A DNA stretch of 64,000 bases from Allosaccharopolyspora coralli (GCF_009664835.1 NZ_CP045929.1:4712001-4776000), one strand, 5' to 3'. Counted from the first letter of the stretch, positions 1-8,317 are shown. Numbers and translations are program-made. The notes: a model not told the origin generated them from the sequence alone.

Positions 1-1
1 G

Positions 2-523
2 GAACTCACCGACGACGCAGCAGTCCAGGAGGCCGCCGCCGACGTCGACCGCCTCGACGTGCTGGTGCACAGCGCGGGGACGGTCGAGCTCGGGACGCTC
101 GCCGAAGCCGGGACCGACTCGTGGCGGCGAACGTTCGAGCTCAACGTGTTCGCCGTCGCCGAGCTGACCCGCGCACTACTGCCCGCGCTCCGCGCCGCAC
201 AGGGCCACGTCGTGCTCGTCAACTCCGGCGCCGGTCTCGGCGCCAAGCCGGGGTGGGGCTCCTACGCGGCGAGCAAGTTCGCGCTGCGCGCCTACGCCGA
301 CGTGCTCCGTGCCGAGGAGGCCGAGCACGGGGTCCTGGTGACCTCGGTGTTCCCCGGTCGGGTGGCCACCGACATGCAGCGCGAGGTGCGCGCGTCCGAA
401 GGCGGCGAGTTCGAGGCGGCGCGCTACCTGCGGCCGGAGACGGTCGCGAGCACCGTCGCCTCCGCCGTCCGAACCCCCGCCGACGCACACGTCACCGAGA
501 TCGTCCTCCGCCCCCGGAACTAG
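2..523 (+). CDS. SDR-family oxidoreductase, 5'-truncated by window edge
   Basis: This is the C-terminal 173 residues of a short-chain dehydrogenase/reductase; the reading frame is open from base 2, so the start and the TGxxxGxG cofactor motif lie outside the window. Seen directly: a VLVHSAG segment (the NNAG equivalent), FELNVF with the structural Asn, a VNSGAG strand carrying the catalytic Ser region, and YAASK, the Tyr-x3-Lys catalytic pair. SDRs of this size reduce or oxidise small carbonyl/alcohol substrates with NAD(P)H. The substrate cannot be told from the fragment. It converges on the amidohydrolase gene, with palindrome P3a between them. Confidence 0.9.
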   Translation, partial: ELTDDAAVQEAAADVDRLDVLVHSAGTVELGTLAEAGTDSWRRTFELNVFAVAELTRALLPALRAAQGHVVLVNSGAGLGAKPGWGSYAASKFALRAYADVLRAEEAEHGVLVTSVFPGRVATDMQREVRASEGGEFEAARYLRPETVASTVASAVRTPADAHVTEIVLRPRN

Positions 524-534
524 CCCTCCGGGCT

Positions 535-595
535 TGTGGACAACTCCCTCCGCCTGTGGACAGAGGGGTGGCAAATTCGCGCGAATTTGCCACCC
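535..595. repeat. Compound palindrome P3a with two DnaA-box-like 9-mers
   Basis: A perfect 30-bp palindrome (566-595, arms GGGTGGCAAATTCGC) lies 6 nt beyond the stop codon of the minus-strand amidohydrolase gene. Two TGTGGACA words precede it on the plus strand at 535 and 555. The same arrangement with identical spacings recurs at 26043-26105. The stem is a likely factor-independent 3' end without a U-tract. The DnaA-box resemblance is an observation; binding is not shown. Confidence 0.75.
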
Positions 596-601
596 GGCGG
601 A

Positions 602-1930
602 TCAGGGGCGGAGGCGGGAGGCGGCGGTGCGGGCCGCGGCTTGCACGGAGCGGCGGTCGACGCGGCCGGGCTCCGCCTCGTGGAGGACCTCCTCGCCCGC
701 GACCCACACGTCCCGGACACAGCGGGAGCCGGCGGCCCACACCACGTTCGCGATCACCTGGTCGTCCGGCGCGTCGAGGCCGGTCGCGAACGCCGGGTTG
801 TCGACGTCGAGATGTACCACGTCGGCCCACCGCCCGGCTTCCAACGCCCCGATGTCGTCGCGGTGCAACGCCTCCGCACCACCGCGCGTCGCCGCGAGCA
901 ACGCCCTCGGCGCGGGCAGTGCCGTGGCGTCCTGCGTCGACATTCGGGCGAACATGCCCGCGAGCTGCACTTCCTCCCACAGGTCGAGGTCGTCGTTGCT
1001 GGACGGCCCGTCCGTTCCGAGCCCGACCGGAATCCCGGCCGCGAGCATGTCCACCAACCGGGCCGTGCCGGAGGCCAACTTCGCGTTCGAGCCCGGACAG
1101 TGCGCCACCCCAGTCCCGCGCCGCGCGAACAGCGCGATGTCGTCGTCCGAGAGGTGCACCGCGTGCGCCGCGAGCACCCGCCCGTCCAACACACCCAGCT
1201 TGTCGAGCAGCTTCGGCACCGAACCGAACTGTTCCCGCTGCGCCGTGTCCTCGCCGGGCGACTCAGCCACGTGCACCTGAACCAGCGCTCCGCGCGCCTG
1301 GGCCGCTTCCCCGACCGCCCCCAACGCCTCGGTCGGCAGCACGTACGCCGAATGCGGCCCGTACCCGAGCTCCACCCGGTCGCCGGCCCCGAACCGGAGC
1401 CCGTCCGCATCGATCCACCGGCTGATGCCCGCGATCATGTCCTGCCAGGTGCCGAGCCCGGCGAGATCCGGAACGTCCAGCACGCCGGGGGTGAGCACGA
1501 TCCGCGAGCCCACCGACAGCGCGGCCTCCGCGATCGCCTCACCGGGGAAGTACATCTCGGCGCTGGTCGTGACCCCGGCGCGCAGCATCTCCACGCACCC
1601 GAGCTCCATCCCGACTCGGACGTCGGCGTGACGCAGCTTCGCCTCCGCAGGCCAGATCACCTCCTGCAGCCAGCGCATCAGCGGCAGATCGCCGCCCATC
1701 CCGCGGAGCAAGGTCATCGGGCTGTGCGCGTGCGCGTTGACCAGCCCCGGCATGAGGATCCCGCCGCACTCGCGCACTCGTGTCGTGTTCGGGCGCGGCG
1801 GGGCCTCGTCGCGCGGGCCGCAGAAGAGGATCCGGCCGTCGGTGTCGATGTCGAGGACCGCGTCCCGGATCACCGAGCAAGTGTCGTCGCAGGGCAGGGC
1901 GAGCGGGGCGTGCAGACGCAGTGCAGACAT
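602..1930 (-). CDS. Amidohydrolase of the TrzA/MtaD deaminase family
   Basis: Metal-dependent cytosolic hydrolase of about 442 residues, the usual length for the TrzA/ATZ/MtaD (S-adenosylhomocysteine or 5'-methylthioadenosine deaminase-like) family. Seen: NAHAHSP near residue 66 (first metal ligands), HVAESPGED, AAHAVHL, then LGTDGPSSND with the metal-binding Asp, and a C-terminal composite-domain segment (GRWADVVHLD). The first ATG (1930) is chosen because the upstream open frame is only antisense of trmB; an ATG three codons earlier (1939) is possible. The exact substrate (deaminated purine, guanine or triazine-like) is not resolvable by eye. It ends 6 nt before palindrome P3a. Confidence 0.88.
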   Translation of the reverse strand: MSALRLHAPLALPCDDTCSVIRDAVLDIDTDGRILFCGPRDEAPPRPNTTRVRECGGILMPGLVNAHAHSPMTLLRGMGGDLPLMRWLQEVIWPAEAKLRHADVRVGMELGCVEMLRAGVTTSAEMYFPGEAIAEAALSVGSRIVLTPGVLDVPDLAGLGTWQDMIAGISRWIDADGLRFGAGDRVELGYGPHSAYVLPTEALGAVGEAAQARGALVQVHVAESPGEDTAQREQFGSVPKLLDKLGVLDGRVLAAHAVHLSDDDIALFARRGTGVAHCPGSNAKLASGTARLVDMLAAGIPVGLGTDGPSSNDDLDLWEEVQLAGMFARMSTQDATALPAPRALLAATRGGAEALHRDDIGALEAGRWADVVHLDVDNPAFATGLDAPDDQVIANVVWAAGSRCVRDVWVAGEEVLHEAEPGRVDRRSVQAAARTAASRLRP

Positions 1931-1971
1931 GCCTCGCATTCTGCAACACGGCTCCCGCCGTACCGGCGGCC

Positions 1972-2685
1972 TCAGTCCCGGACGTACAACAGGTCGTGCA
2001 CGACGCGGCCTTCGTCGTGGGCACGGTTCTCGAACTTCGTCACCGGCCGCCACTCCGGTCGCGGCGCCCAACCGCCGGGAGCGTCGGCGTGGAGGTTGCG
2101 CAGAGCCGGTTCCGCCTCGCACACCTCGAGCATCTGCTCCGCGTAGTGCTCCCAGTCGGTGGCCAGATGCAGGATGCCGCCCACGGCGAGCCGCGAGGCG
2201 ATCAGTTCGACCGTGCGGGGCTGCACGAGCCGCCGCTTGTGGTGCCGCTTCTTCGGCCACGGGTCCGGGAAGTAGATGCGCACCTCGGCGAGCGCACCCG
2301 GCTCGACATGCTGTTCCAGCAGCACCGTGGCGTCGCCACGCAGCACGCGCAGGTTCCGGACGTCGAGGTTCTCGGCGCGCAGCATCAGTTGCGCGAGGCC
2401 TGGCTTGTAGACCTCGACCGCGAGATGGTTGGCCTCGGGCCGGGCCGCGGCGAGCTGAGCGGTCGTCTCGCCCATGCCGGAGCCGATCTCCAGCACGAGC
2501 GGAGCATCGCGCCCGAACCAGCCGTCGGTGTCCAGCCGACCCGGTGGCAACGCGGAGACATCGTCACCGAGTTCGGACCAGTGACGGTCCCACGCGCGTT
2601 GCTGTCCTGCGGTCATCCGCTCGCCGCGCTGCACGTAGCTGACGACGGCACGAGGATGCGGAACCTGCTGGTCGGGTGTGCTCAC
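1972..2685 (-). CDS. trmB: tRNA (guanine-N7-)-methyltransferase TrmB
   Basis: SAM-dependent enzyme that makes m7G46 in the tRNA variable loop. Seen: the SAM-binding strand LVLEIGSGMGE, and the family signature IYFPDPWPKKRHHKRRL with the DPWxKxRHxKRR core, followed by a TDWEHYAEQ segment typical of TrmB. The GTG at 2685 is preferred (giving MSTPDQQ...) over an in-frame TTG at 2703 with six extra codons; neither has a strong ribosome-binding site. The next gene upstream on the same strand encodes an unknown protein about 40 nt away, so the two may be co-transcribed. Confidence 0.93.
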   Translation of the reverse strand: MSTPDQQVPHPRAVVSYVQRGERMTAGQQRAWDRHWSELGDDVSALPPGRLDTDGWFGRDAPLVLEIGSGMGETTAQLAAARPEANHLAVEVYKPGLAQLMLRAENLDVRNLRVLRGDATVLLEQHVEPGALAEVRIYFPDPWPKKRHHKRRLVQPRTVELIASRLAVGGILHLATDWEHYAEQMLEVCEAEPALRNLHADAPGGWAPRPEWRPVTKFENRAHDEGRVVHDLLYVRD

Positions 2686-2724
2686 AGGGACCCAGTATCG
2701 CAAACGCGAGTGATCGGTCCCCGC

Positions 2725-3297
2725 CTACCAGGACTCGATCCACGGCAACGCCGAGAGCAACCCGTCGGCGCCGTTCACCGGAACCGGCACCGGCCGGCGC
2801 CCGTCGTGCGCGGCGAAGGCGTTCGCCCAGCCCGGGTGTTCGTCGGTGAGCACGACGGTGGTCGGTTCGATCAGCGGCGCGCGGTCGGACGGGCCGTACT
2901 CCCAGTACCCGCTCTGGCCCGTCTCCACCCAGGGGACGAAGAACCAGCCGGCTCGATCACCGAGCACGGCGTGCAGCTCGTCCTCGACGGCGAATCCGGC
3001 GGCCCGGGACGGCAGCAGGCCCCGGTCGAGCGCGGTGAGCCACCAGGGTGCGGGCAGCGGCCTGCCCGACCGCCCGAGCTTGCGGAACAGTGTGAGCACC
3101 TGCTCCTCCGGAGCGCGGTGAACCCAGCCCGTGCGCAGCGACGCGGGGGACCGGCCTTCGTGGACGAGCGGATGCACCTCGGTGGCCAGCGACCATTCCA
3201 GTCTCGGCAGCGGTTCGAGCTGTACGTCTCGAACGCCGCTGCATCGTGGCGACGGGATCGGACGGCGGTCGGCGGGTCGTTCGGTGGAACGGATCAC
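2725..3297 (-). CDS. Hypothetical protein, 190 aa
   Basis: I do not recognise a family. The predicted protein is soluble, with many Trp and aromatic residues (GWFFVPWVE, GYWEYGPSD, PWWLTALD) and no signal peptide or membrane segment. The N-terminal 25 residues are Arg/Pro-rich and may not be translated; the likely conserved part begins near RDVQLEPLPRLEW. The GTG start at 3297 follows a GGTGAG-like sequence. It precedes trmB on the same strand, and codon use looks like that of its neighbours. Confidence 0.6.
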   Translation of the reverse strand: MIRSTERPADRRPIPSPRCSGVRDVQLEPLPRLEWSLATEVHPLVHEGRSPASLRTGWVHRAPEEQVLTLFRKLGRSGRPLPAPWWLTALDRGLLPSRAAGFAVEDELHAVLGDRAGWFFVPWVETGQSGYWEYGPSDRAPLIEPTTVVLTDEHPGWANAFAAHDGRRPVPVPVNGADGLLSALPWIESW

Positions 3298-3439
3298 AGC
3301 TCACCCATCTCCGGTCGAGAACAGTGCGAGCGCACCAGAGGGTGCCCCGGTACGCGTGCCCCAGAGCAGCGTTGATTCGGGACAACAACCTCTACTAGTT
3401 CAATAGCACGGCGCGTCCGTTTCATTACCGAATGCGGTC

Positions 3440-3463
3440 AATTTGTGTCTCACGTCACAAATT
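3440..3463. promoter_or_regulatory. CRP/FNR-like palindrome upstream of the stress-protein gene
   Basis: Arms AATTTGTG and CACAAATT enclose TGTGT-CTCACG-TCACA (3444-3459), one mismatch from the TGTGA-N6-TCACA consensus of the CRP/FNR family. It lies about 70 bp before the chosen GTG start of the universal stress protein, a sensible place for an activator or repressor. Binding is inferred from sequence alone. Confidence 0.5.
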
Positions 3464-3530
3464 TGCTACGGCTGTGCGGCACTCTGGAGATCCACTCGAC
3501 AGCACCGCACGCCCGCCTGAGAGTGGAGAC

Positions 3531-3998
3531 GTGTCGGAACGGATACAGCAGCGAGTGGAGATCGACGGCGGTGTCGCGGTCGGCGTCGACGGATCGGCGT
3601 CGTCGCTGCGCGCACTCGAACTCGCGGCGGAGGAGACGCGGCGTCGCGGTACGACGCTGCACGTCGTACGTGCCTGGAGCATGCGCACCGTGCCGCGGCC
3701 TCCGGACTGTCCGCCGGGAGCGACCCCGACCATCGACGAGTACGAGACGTCGGTGACCGACACCCTCCGGCACGTCGTCGAGACGGCGATCGGCACCGAG
3801 CCGGGCTTTCCCGTCGAGTACCACGTGGCGCATTCGCCGTCGCCGCAAGCGTTGCTGTCGGCGTCGCGCGGCGCGCACGTGCTGGTGGTCGGGCATCGGG
3901 GCCGCGGCGGATTCTCGGGGCTCATGCTCGGTTCGGTCGCCGAGCAGTGCGTGCGCCACGCTGCCTGCCCGATCCTCGTCGTCCGCCCCTCGTATTAG
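3531..3998 (+). CDS. Universal stress protein, UspA family, single domain
   Basis: A 155-residue cytosolic single-domain Usp. Seen: the beta-1 segment VAVGVDGSASSLRALELA, and the C-terminal ATP-binding signature GHRGRGGFSGLMLGSVAE (G-x2-G-x9-G-S pattern). Such proteins bind ATP and are induced by starvation, hypoxia or energy stress. The GTG at 3531 is preceded by a GAGAGTGGAG purine tract. A longer frame from 3432 would translate the CRP-like palindrome and is rejected. The stop is followed after one base by palindrome P1a. Confidence 0.9.
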   Translation: MSERIQQRVEIDGGVAVGVDGSASSLRALELAAEETRRRGTTLHVVRAWSMRTVPRPPDCPPGATPTIDEYETSVTDTLRHVVETAIGTEPGFPVEYHVAHSPSPQALLSASRGAHVLVVGHRGRGGFSGLMLGSVAEQCVRHAACPILVVRPSY

Positions 3999-3999
3999 T

Positions 4000-4046
4000 G
4001 CGAACGGCACTTTCGCCCCGTCACACGAGGCGAGAGTGCCGTTCGC
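4000..4046. repeat. Palindrome P1a at the stress-protein 3' end
   Basis: Inverted repeat with arms GCGAACGGCACTTTCGCC and GGCGAGAGTGCCGTTCGC around a short loop. Near-identical palindromes occur at 18497-18543, 31696-31742 and 32488-32534, all in 3' flanks. A partial extra arm (TGCCGTTCGCCTCACG) lies just downstream around 4070. A transcription-ending role is inferred. Confidence 0.75.
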
Positions 4047-4102
4047 TCCGTTGCTCGAAGTGAATGAACCTGCCGTTCGCCTCACGTGATGGAGCGAGCA
4101 CA

Positions 4103-4140
4103 AGGGCCCGGGCCGTCCCCCGAATGACAGCCCGGGCCCT
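4103..4140. terminator. Hairpin between convergent genes
   Basis: Eleven-bp GC stem (AGGGCCCGGGC with its complement) and a 16-nt loop between the convergent stress-protein and ABC permease genes. It has no U-tract, as is common for actinobacterial hairpins. It could serve both strands. Confidence 0.5.
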
Positions 4141-4286
4141 CCCCCGTCCCGACCGCGGACGCCCCCGAGCGCCGTGCAGCCGGTCGTTTTCTGTTGTGCT
4201 CCGGCGAAGGATCGACGTCCCGGCGGAAAGTACCGGTGATCTTAGCCGGTGTCGTGATCAGGCCCTTCGTCGGGTAGTGATCGTTT

Positions 4287-5015
4287 TCACGCGTCGCGGC
4301 GGTGCGCGACGACGGCGGCGACGATCCACAACGCGACGGCCACGCCGAGCACGTAGCACAACGAGCCCCAGGGGCCCAGCACCGCGTCCGGCGCTGCACG
4401 GCCGAGGAAACGGTCGAGTGCCGTGAACGGCAGCCATTCCTGAATGGTCGTGCCGATCTCCGGAATCAACGCCACGAGCGATTCCACCATCATCGACCAC
4501 ACGAGCAGGATCGTGACCGCGCCCGCCGTCTGGCGCACGAGCGTTCCGACGGCCAGCGCCATGATCGCCGCGACGGCGAACACCGCGCCGACACCGGCGA
4601 CCTGCCGCCACTGCTCCGCGGTGGTCAACGCCAGCTGCGAGTCCGTCGACACCACGGCGGAGACCGCCAACGAACTGAAGGCGACGAGCAGCCCGAGGAC
4701 CAACGCGAGACCCGTGACCACCGCGGCCTTGGCGAGCAGGACGGCGAACCGGTTCGGCATCGCCTGGAACGAGGCCCGGATGGTCCCGAAGCGGTACTCG
4801 GTCGTGATGGCCAGCGCCGCCATCACCATGACGACCATCAACCCCAGCTGGGCACCCGACTGCGTCATCGGGACGGTGACCGGGCCGTCGCTGTACGCGG
4901 CGAGCATCCCCGCGTACCCGCTGGTGAGCCCGAGCGCGAGAACGAGACACCACCACGGGGAGCGGGTGGAGAACAGTTTGATGCGTTCGACGGCGAGCAG
5001 TGCCACGCCGGTCAC
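4287..5015 (-). CDS. ABC-2-type transporter permease
   Basis: A 242-residue integral membrane protein with about six hydrophobic segments: near residues 24-42, 55-75 (LMVVMVMAALAITTEYRFG), 93-118, 135-155, 165-185 and 215-236. The TTEYRFGTIR segment after the second helix is typical of ABC-2/NatB/BcrB-type permeases. The start overlaps the stop of the upstream ATPase gene by 4 bp, so the pair is translationally coupled and forms an exporter. The substrate is unknown; related pairs export peptides, antibiotics or sodium. Confidence 0.88.
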   Translation of the reverse strand: MTGVALLAVERIKLFSTRSPWWCLVLALGLTSGYAGMLAAYSDGPVTVPMTQSGAQLGLMVVMVMAALAITTEYRFGTIRASFQAMPNRFAVLLAKAAVVTGLALVLGLLVAFSSLAVSAVVSTDSQLALTTAEQWRQVAGVGAVFAVAAIMALAVGTLVRQTAGAVTILLVWSMMVESLVALIPEIGTTIQEWLPFTALDRFLGRAAPDAVLGPWGSLCYVLGVAVALWIVAAVVAHRRDA

Positions 5016-5998
5016 CTCCTCGCCGCACTGAGTGCGGCCTGCTCGTTGCCGCCGACGGCGGGCTGATCGGTCGTTGCGGGCACGGACCCGCCGGTCCGGT
5101 AGTCGACGGACTCACCGGTGAGTCGCATGAACGCCTCTTCGAGCGAGCCGCGCCGGGTGGTGAGTTCGTGCAGCACGATGCCTTCGCGGGCGGCGACCTC
5201 ACCGACCTGCTCGGTGGAGCCGACGGTGACCACGAGCGTGTCGTGCGGTGCTTCGTCGTCGCGATGACCGGACAGTCCTTGTGCGGCAACGCATTCGAGC
5301 AGCCGCGCGGCCTGTGGCGAGCGCACCCGCACGGAGGTTTCTCCCGCGCCGTCGACGAAGTCGTCGGTGCTGCACTGGGCGATGAGCTCGCCCCGTCCGA
5401 TGATGACGAGATCCTCCGCGGTCAGTGCCATCTCCGAGAGCAGATGGCTGGAGACGAACACCGTGCGCCCCTCGGCGGCGAGGCTCTGCATGAAGCGGCG
5501 GATCCAGTGGATGCCTTCCGGGTCGAGTCCGTTGACCGGTTCGTCGAACAGCAGGACCTCCGGGTCACCCAGCAGCGCGGCGGCGATACCGAGCCGTTGC
5601 GCCATGCCGAGTGAGTAGCCGCCCGCGCGGCGGCCGGCCACGTCGGAGAGCCCGACGATGTCGAGGACCTCGTCGACCCTGCGGTTCGGCAGCCGGTTCG
5701 ACCGCGCCAACCACCGCAGGTGCGAGCGCGCGGAACGGTTCGGATGAACCCACTTGGCGTCCACCAGTGCGCCCACCGTCCGCAGTGGATTCTTCAGCTC
5801 CCCGTACGGCCGTCCGTTGATGTGCACGTGCCCCGCGGTGGGCCGGTCGAGACCGAGCATCATCCGCATCGTCGTCGATTTCCCGGAACCGTTCGGCCCG
5901 AGGAACCCGGTGACCTTGCCCGGCTGCACGGTGAACGACAGGTCGTGCACGGCGAGGGTGTCCCCGTATCGCTTGGTGAGGCCCTGCGCCTCGATCAT
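5012..5998 (-). CDS. ABC transporter ATP-binding protein (BcrA/DrrA-like)
   Basis: Cytosolic ATPase of 328 residues that powers the adjacent permease. Seen: Walker A GPNGSGKST near 34-42, ABC signature YSLGMAQRL near 128-136, Walker B VLLFDEP near 148-154 followed by VNGLDPEG, and the H-loop region VSSHLLSEM. The C-terminal 80 residues after about 230 form the extension usual in BcrA/DrrA-type exporters (EEAFMRLTGESV). GGAGGGG lies just before the ATG. The genes overlap by 4 bp. Confidence 0.92.
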   Translation of the reverse strand: MIEAQGLTKRYGDTLAVHDLSFTVQPGKVTGFLGPNGSGKSTTMRMMLGLDRPTAGHVHINGRPYGELKNPLRTVGALVDAKWVHPNRSARSHLRWLARSNRLPNRRVDEVLDIVGLSDVAGRRAGGYSLGMAQRLGIAAALLGDPEVLLFDEPVNGLDPEGIHWIRRFMQSLAAEGRTVFVSSHLLSEMALTAEDLVIIGRGELIAQCSTDDFVDGAGETSVRVRSPQAARLLECVAAQGLSGHRDDEAPHDTLVVTVGSTEQVGEVAAREGIVLHELTTRRGSLEEAFMRLTGESVDYRTGGSVPATTDQPAVGGNEQAALSAARR

Positions 5999-6186
5999 GT
6001 CCCCTCCTGGCGTCGTGGGCGGAGCTCGGCCGCCGGCGTTCCAGATCAGCGTGCCGTCAGACCCCTGTCGGGCGCGTCGCCCCGAGGTCTCGACCCGGGT
6101 CCGCTCGAAGTCGTAGTTCCGTCGGCCCCGGGTCGGGGATCACACCTCGGGGAGGTCCCTGACAGGCATCTGGGAGCGGGCCACCG

Positions 6187-6252
6187 TGCCGCGGCTGGTC
6201 GCGTACGAGGCGTGCCCCACGGGCACAACTGCCGGTTCCCGGACGCGCGCTC
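6187..6252 (+). repeat. Solo tail fragment of the B-type 3' element (B3)
   Basis: The stretch from GGCTGGTCGCG to the stop codon of the HAD gene matches the distal tail of elements B1/B2 read in reverse complement. It shares CGAGGCGTGCCC, the ACGGGCAC hairpin arm, GCCGGTTCCC and CGCTCA. The hairpin-bearing core is not recognisable next to it, so this looks like a remnant. Confidence 0.45.
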
Positions 6253-7093
6253 AGAACCAGCGGGAGAGCACGTCGGCGAGACCGTCCTGTTCGACCGCCG
6301 GTGCGATCTCGTCCGCCACGGCGTGCACGGACGCGGGGCCCTGCGCCATCGCGATGCCGTGCGCGGCCCACGAGACCATCTCCACGTCGTTGTCCCCGTC
6401 ACCGATCGCGAGGGTGTCCTCGCAGGGGATACCGAGTTCGGTGCGCAGCTTCTCCAGCGCGGAACCCTTGGTCACCCCGTCCGGCACGACGGTCACCCAC
6501 GGTTCGTAGTGGTCGATGGTGCGGTGGCAGCCGGGCAGGTCGAGGGAACCCACCACCGCCAGCGTCTCTTCCGGCGTGTGCTCGGCCCAATGCGCGATGA
6601 GCCGGGGAGTCGGGCGCTCGGCGAGTTCCGCCCGGCTCACGACCCGTGTCTCGCCGGTGAGCGTGCCTTCCGGGAAGGGCGCGGTGACCAGGGAGCCGAC
6701 CCCGACCAGTTCGGCAGCGAACAACGCGCCCGGAAGGTGCTCCGCGAGACGGGCGCACACCGGGCCCGGGTCGAAGGTCTCGACCGCGACGGGTTCGCCA
6801 CTGGCGGCGTCCAGCCGCACGGCCCCGTTCGAGCACAGGGCGACGCCGCTGGTCAGGTCCAGCTCCCGCAACACCGGCACGGTGCCGAGCATCGACCGGC
6901 CGGTGGCCAGGACGACGTGCGCGCCGCTGTCGGCGACCCGACGGACCGTGTCCCGCACCGGCGGGGAGATCGTCCGGGTCATCGGGTCGAACAGGGTGCC
7001 GTCGATGTCGATCGCGACGAGTCGGGGAATGCGCACGTCGTGCACGGTAGCCGGGGCGACGTCCCGCGCGCCGCATCGTGCGGCGAAGCGCAC
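6251..7093 (-). CDS. HAD-superfamily Cof-type hydrolase
   Basis: Cytosolic Mg-dependent phosphatase of the HAD IIB (Cof/YidA-like) class, which dephosphorylates sugar phosphates or flavin precursors. Seen: motif I AIDIDGTLFDP near residues 28-38, motif II as VLATGR, motif III Lys in the DGVTKGSALEKL region, and motif IV AIGDGDNDVEMV. The GTG at 7093 directly abuts the upstream gene stop (TGAGTG), which suggests coupling. Conserved sequence begins only near residue 22, so GTGs at 7045 or 7036 are real alternatives. Length fits the family. Confidence 0.88.
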   Translation of the reverse strand: MRFAARCGARDVAPATVHDVRIPRLVAIDIDGTLFDPMTRTISPPVRDTVRRVADSGAHVVLATGRSMLGTVPVLRELDLTSGVALCSNGAVRLDAASGEPVAVETFDPGPVCARLAEHLPGALFAAELVGVGSLVTAPFPEGTLTGETRVVSRAELAERPTPRLIAHWAEHTPEETLAVVGSLDLPGCHRTIDHYEPWVTVVPDGVTKGSALEKLRTELGIPCEDTLAIGDGDNDVEMVSWAAHGIAMAQGPASVHAVADEIAPAVEQDGLADVLSRWF

Positions 7094-8317
7094 TCAGCCG
7101 GCGAGCCCGTCCAGGTCCACTTCGGGGTCGGCCAGCGTCTCCGCAGGCACCGGCTTGCCGGAGCGGATCAGCCGTTCGACGGCCTCGCCCGCGTCCCACA
7201 CGTTGACGTTCATTCCCGCGAGCACGCGAGACGTGCTGTCCTGCCAGAACGCCACGAACTCGCGCGCACGTTCCGCGCCGCGCACCACGACCTCGTACGC
7301 CGCCCCCGGCGGCACGTGGCCTCGGTACTCCATGCCCAGGTCGTACTGGTCACTGAAGAAGAACGGCAGGTCCGTGTACTCGGTGCGATCGCCGAGCGCG
7401 TTCGCCGCGGCCACCGCGGGCTGGTTCAACGCAGTCGCCCAGTGCTCGACGCGAACCCGCGTGCCGAGCACCGGGTGCTGCACGTTCGCGATGTCACCGA
7501 CTGCGAGCACGTCCGGGTCGCTCGTGGTCAAGTGCGCGTCGACGAGCACCCCGTCCTCCACGTCGAGCCCGGCGCGCTCGGCGAGCAGCGTTTCGGGGCG
7601 TGCGCCGACGGCGACGAGGACGCAGTCAGCCGAGACCTCACCGTCGCCGAGGCGGACACCGGTGACGGCACCGTCGTCGGTGATGATCTCCTCCACGGTC
7701 GCGTCCGTTCGCAGGTCCACACCGTGGTCGCGGTGCAACTCGGCGAACACGGACGCCATCCGAGGCCCGAGCGGCCCGAGCAACGGCGCGCTCGCCGCCT
7801 CCACCACCGTGACCGGCAGACCACGCCCCCGCGCGACGGCGGCGGCTTCGAGCCCGATCCACCCGCCGCCGATCACGACGACCGCGCTCGCCGAGTCCCA
7901 GCTGCTCCGGAGCCGGTCCGTGTCGGCGACGCGGCGTAGGAAGTGCACGCCACGCGCGTCGGTGCCCGGGACGTGCAGCCTGCGCGGACGGGACCCGGTC
8001 GCGAGCACGAGCTTGTCGTAACCGAGCACCGAACCGTCGGCGAGCACGACCTCGTGGCTGCCGGTGTTCACCGCGTCGGCACGGACGCCGAGCTGCACGT
8101 CGACGTCGTGCTCGTCGTACCACTGTCCGGTATGGACGGTGAAGTCGTCGGGGGTGCCGTTGCCCGCGAGGTAGTCCTTCGACAACGGCGGTCGCTCGTA
8201 AGGCAGGCGCTGCTCCTCGCACAAGAGGATGACCGGGCCGTCCACACCGCGCGCACGCAGCGCCTCGGCGGTTTTCGCACCGGCGAGTCCGCCGCCGATC
8301 ACGAGGTACGCAGGCAT
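7094..8317 (-). CDS. FAD/NAD(P)-dependent ferredoxin-reductase-like oxidoreductase
   Basis: A 407-residue flavoprotein of the pyridine-nucleotide-disulfide type, like rubredoxin/ferredoxin reductases that feed electrons to P450s or dioxygenases. Seen: N-terminal FAD motif YLVIGGGLAGAKTAEALR, the ATG motif VLATGSRPRRL, second Rossmann motif VVVIGGGWIGLEAAA for NAD(P)H, and the second FAD-contact segment DVLAVGDIANV. The ATG at 8317 has an excellent GGAAGGGG ribosome-binding site; the longer frame from 8428 lacks one. No ferredoxin or P450 gene is adjacent, so the electron acceptor is unknown. Confidence 0.93.
   Translation of the reverse strand: MPAYLVIGGGLAGAKTAEALRARGVDGPVILLCEEQRLPYERPPLSKDYLAGNGTPDDFTVHTGQWYDEHDVDVQLGVRADAVNTGSHEVVLADGSVLGYDKLVLATGSRPRRLHVPGTDARGVHFLRRVADTDRLRSSWDSASAVVVIGGGWIGLEAAAVARGRGLPVTVVEAASAPLLGPLGPRMASVFAELHRDHGVDLRTDATVEEIITDDGAVTGVRLGDGEVSADCVLVAVGARPETLLAERAGLDVEDGVLVDAHLTTSDPDVLAVGDIANVQHPVLGTRVRVEHWATALNQPAVAAANALGDRTEYTDLPFFFSDQYDLGMEYRGHVPPGAAYEVVVRGAERAREFVAFWQDSTSRVLAGMNVNVWDAGEAVERLIRSGKPVPAETLADPEVDLDGLAG

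Noticed and set aside
536-2146. Long plus-strand open frame opposite the amidohydrolase and trmB genes
   Set aside because: It is the antisense shadow of two clear enzymes. The translation is Arg/His/Pro-rich with no motif, as expected in 70% GC DNA.
5720-7939. 739-codon plus-strand frame across ABC, HAD and oxidoreductase genes
   Set aside because: It is antisense to three convincing genes with catalytic motifs, and the product is low-complexity Arg/Gly/His.
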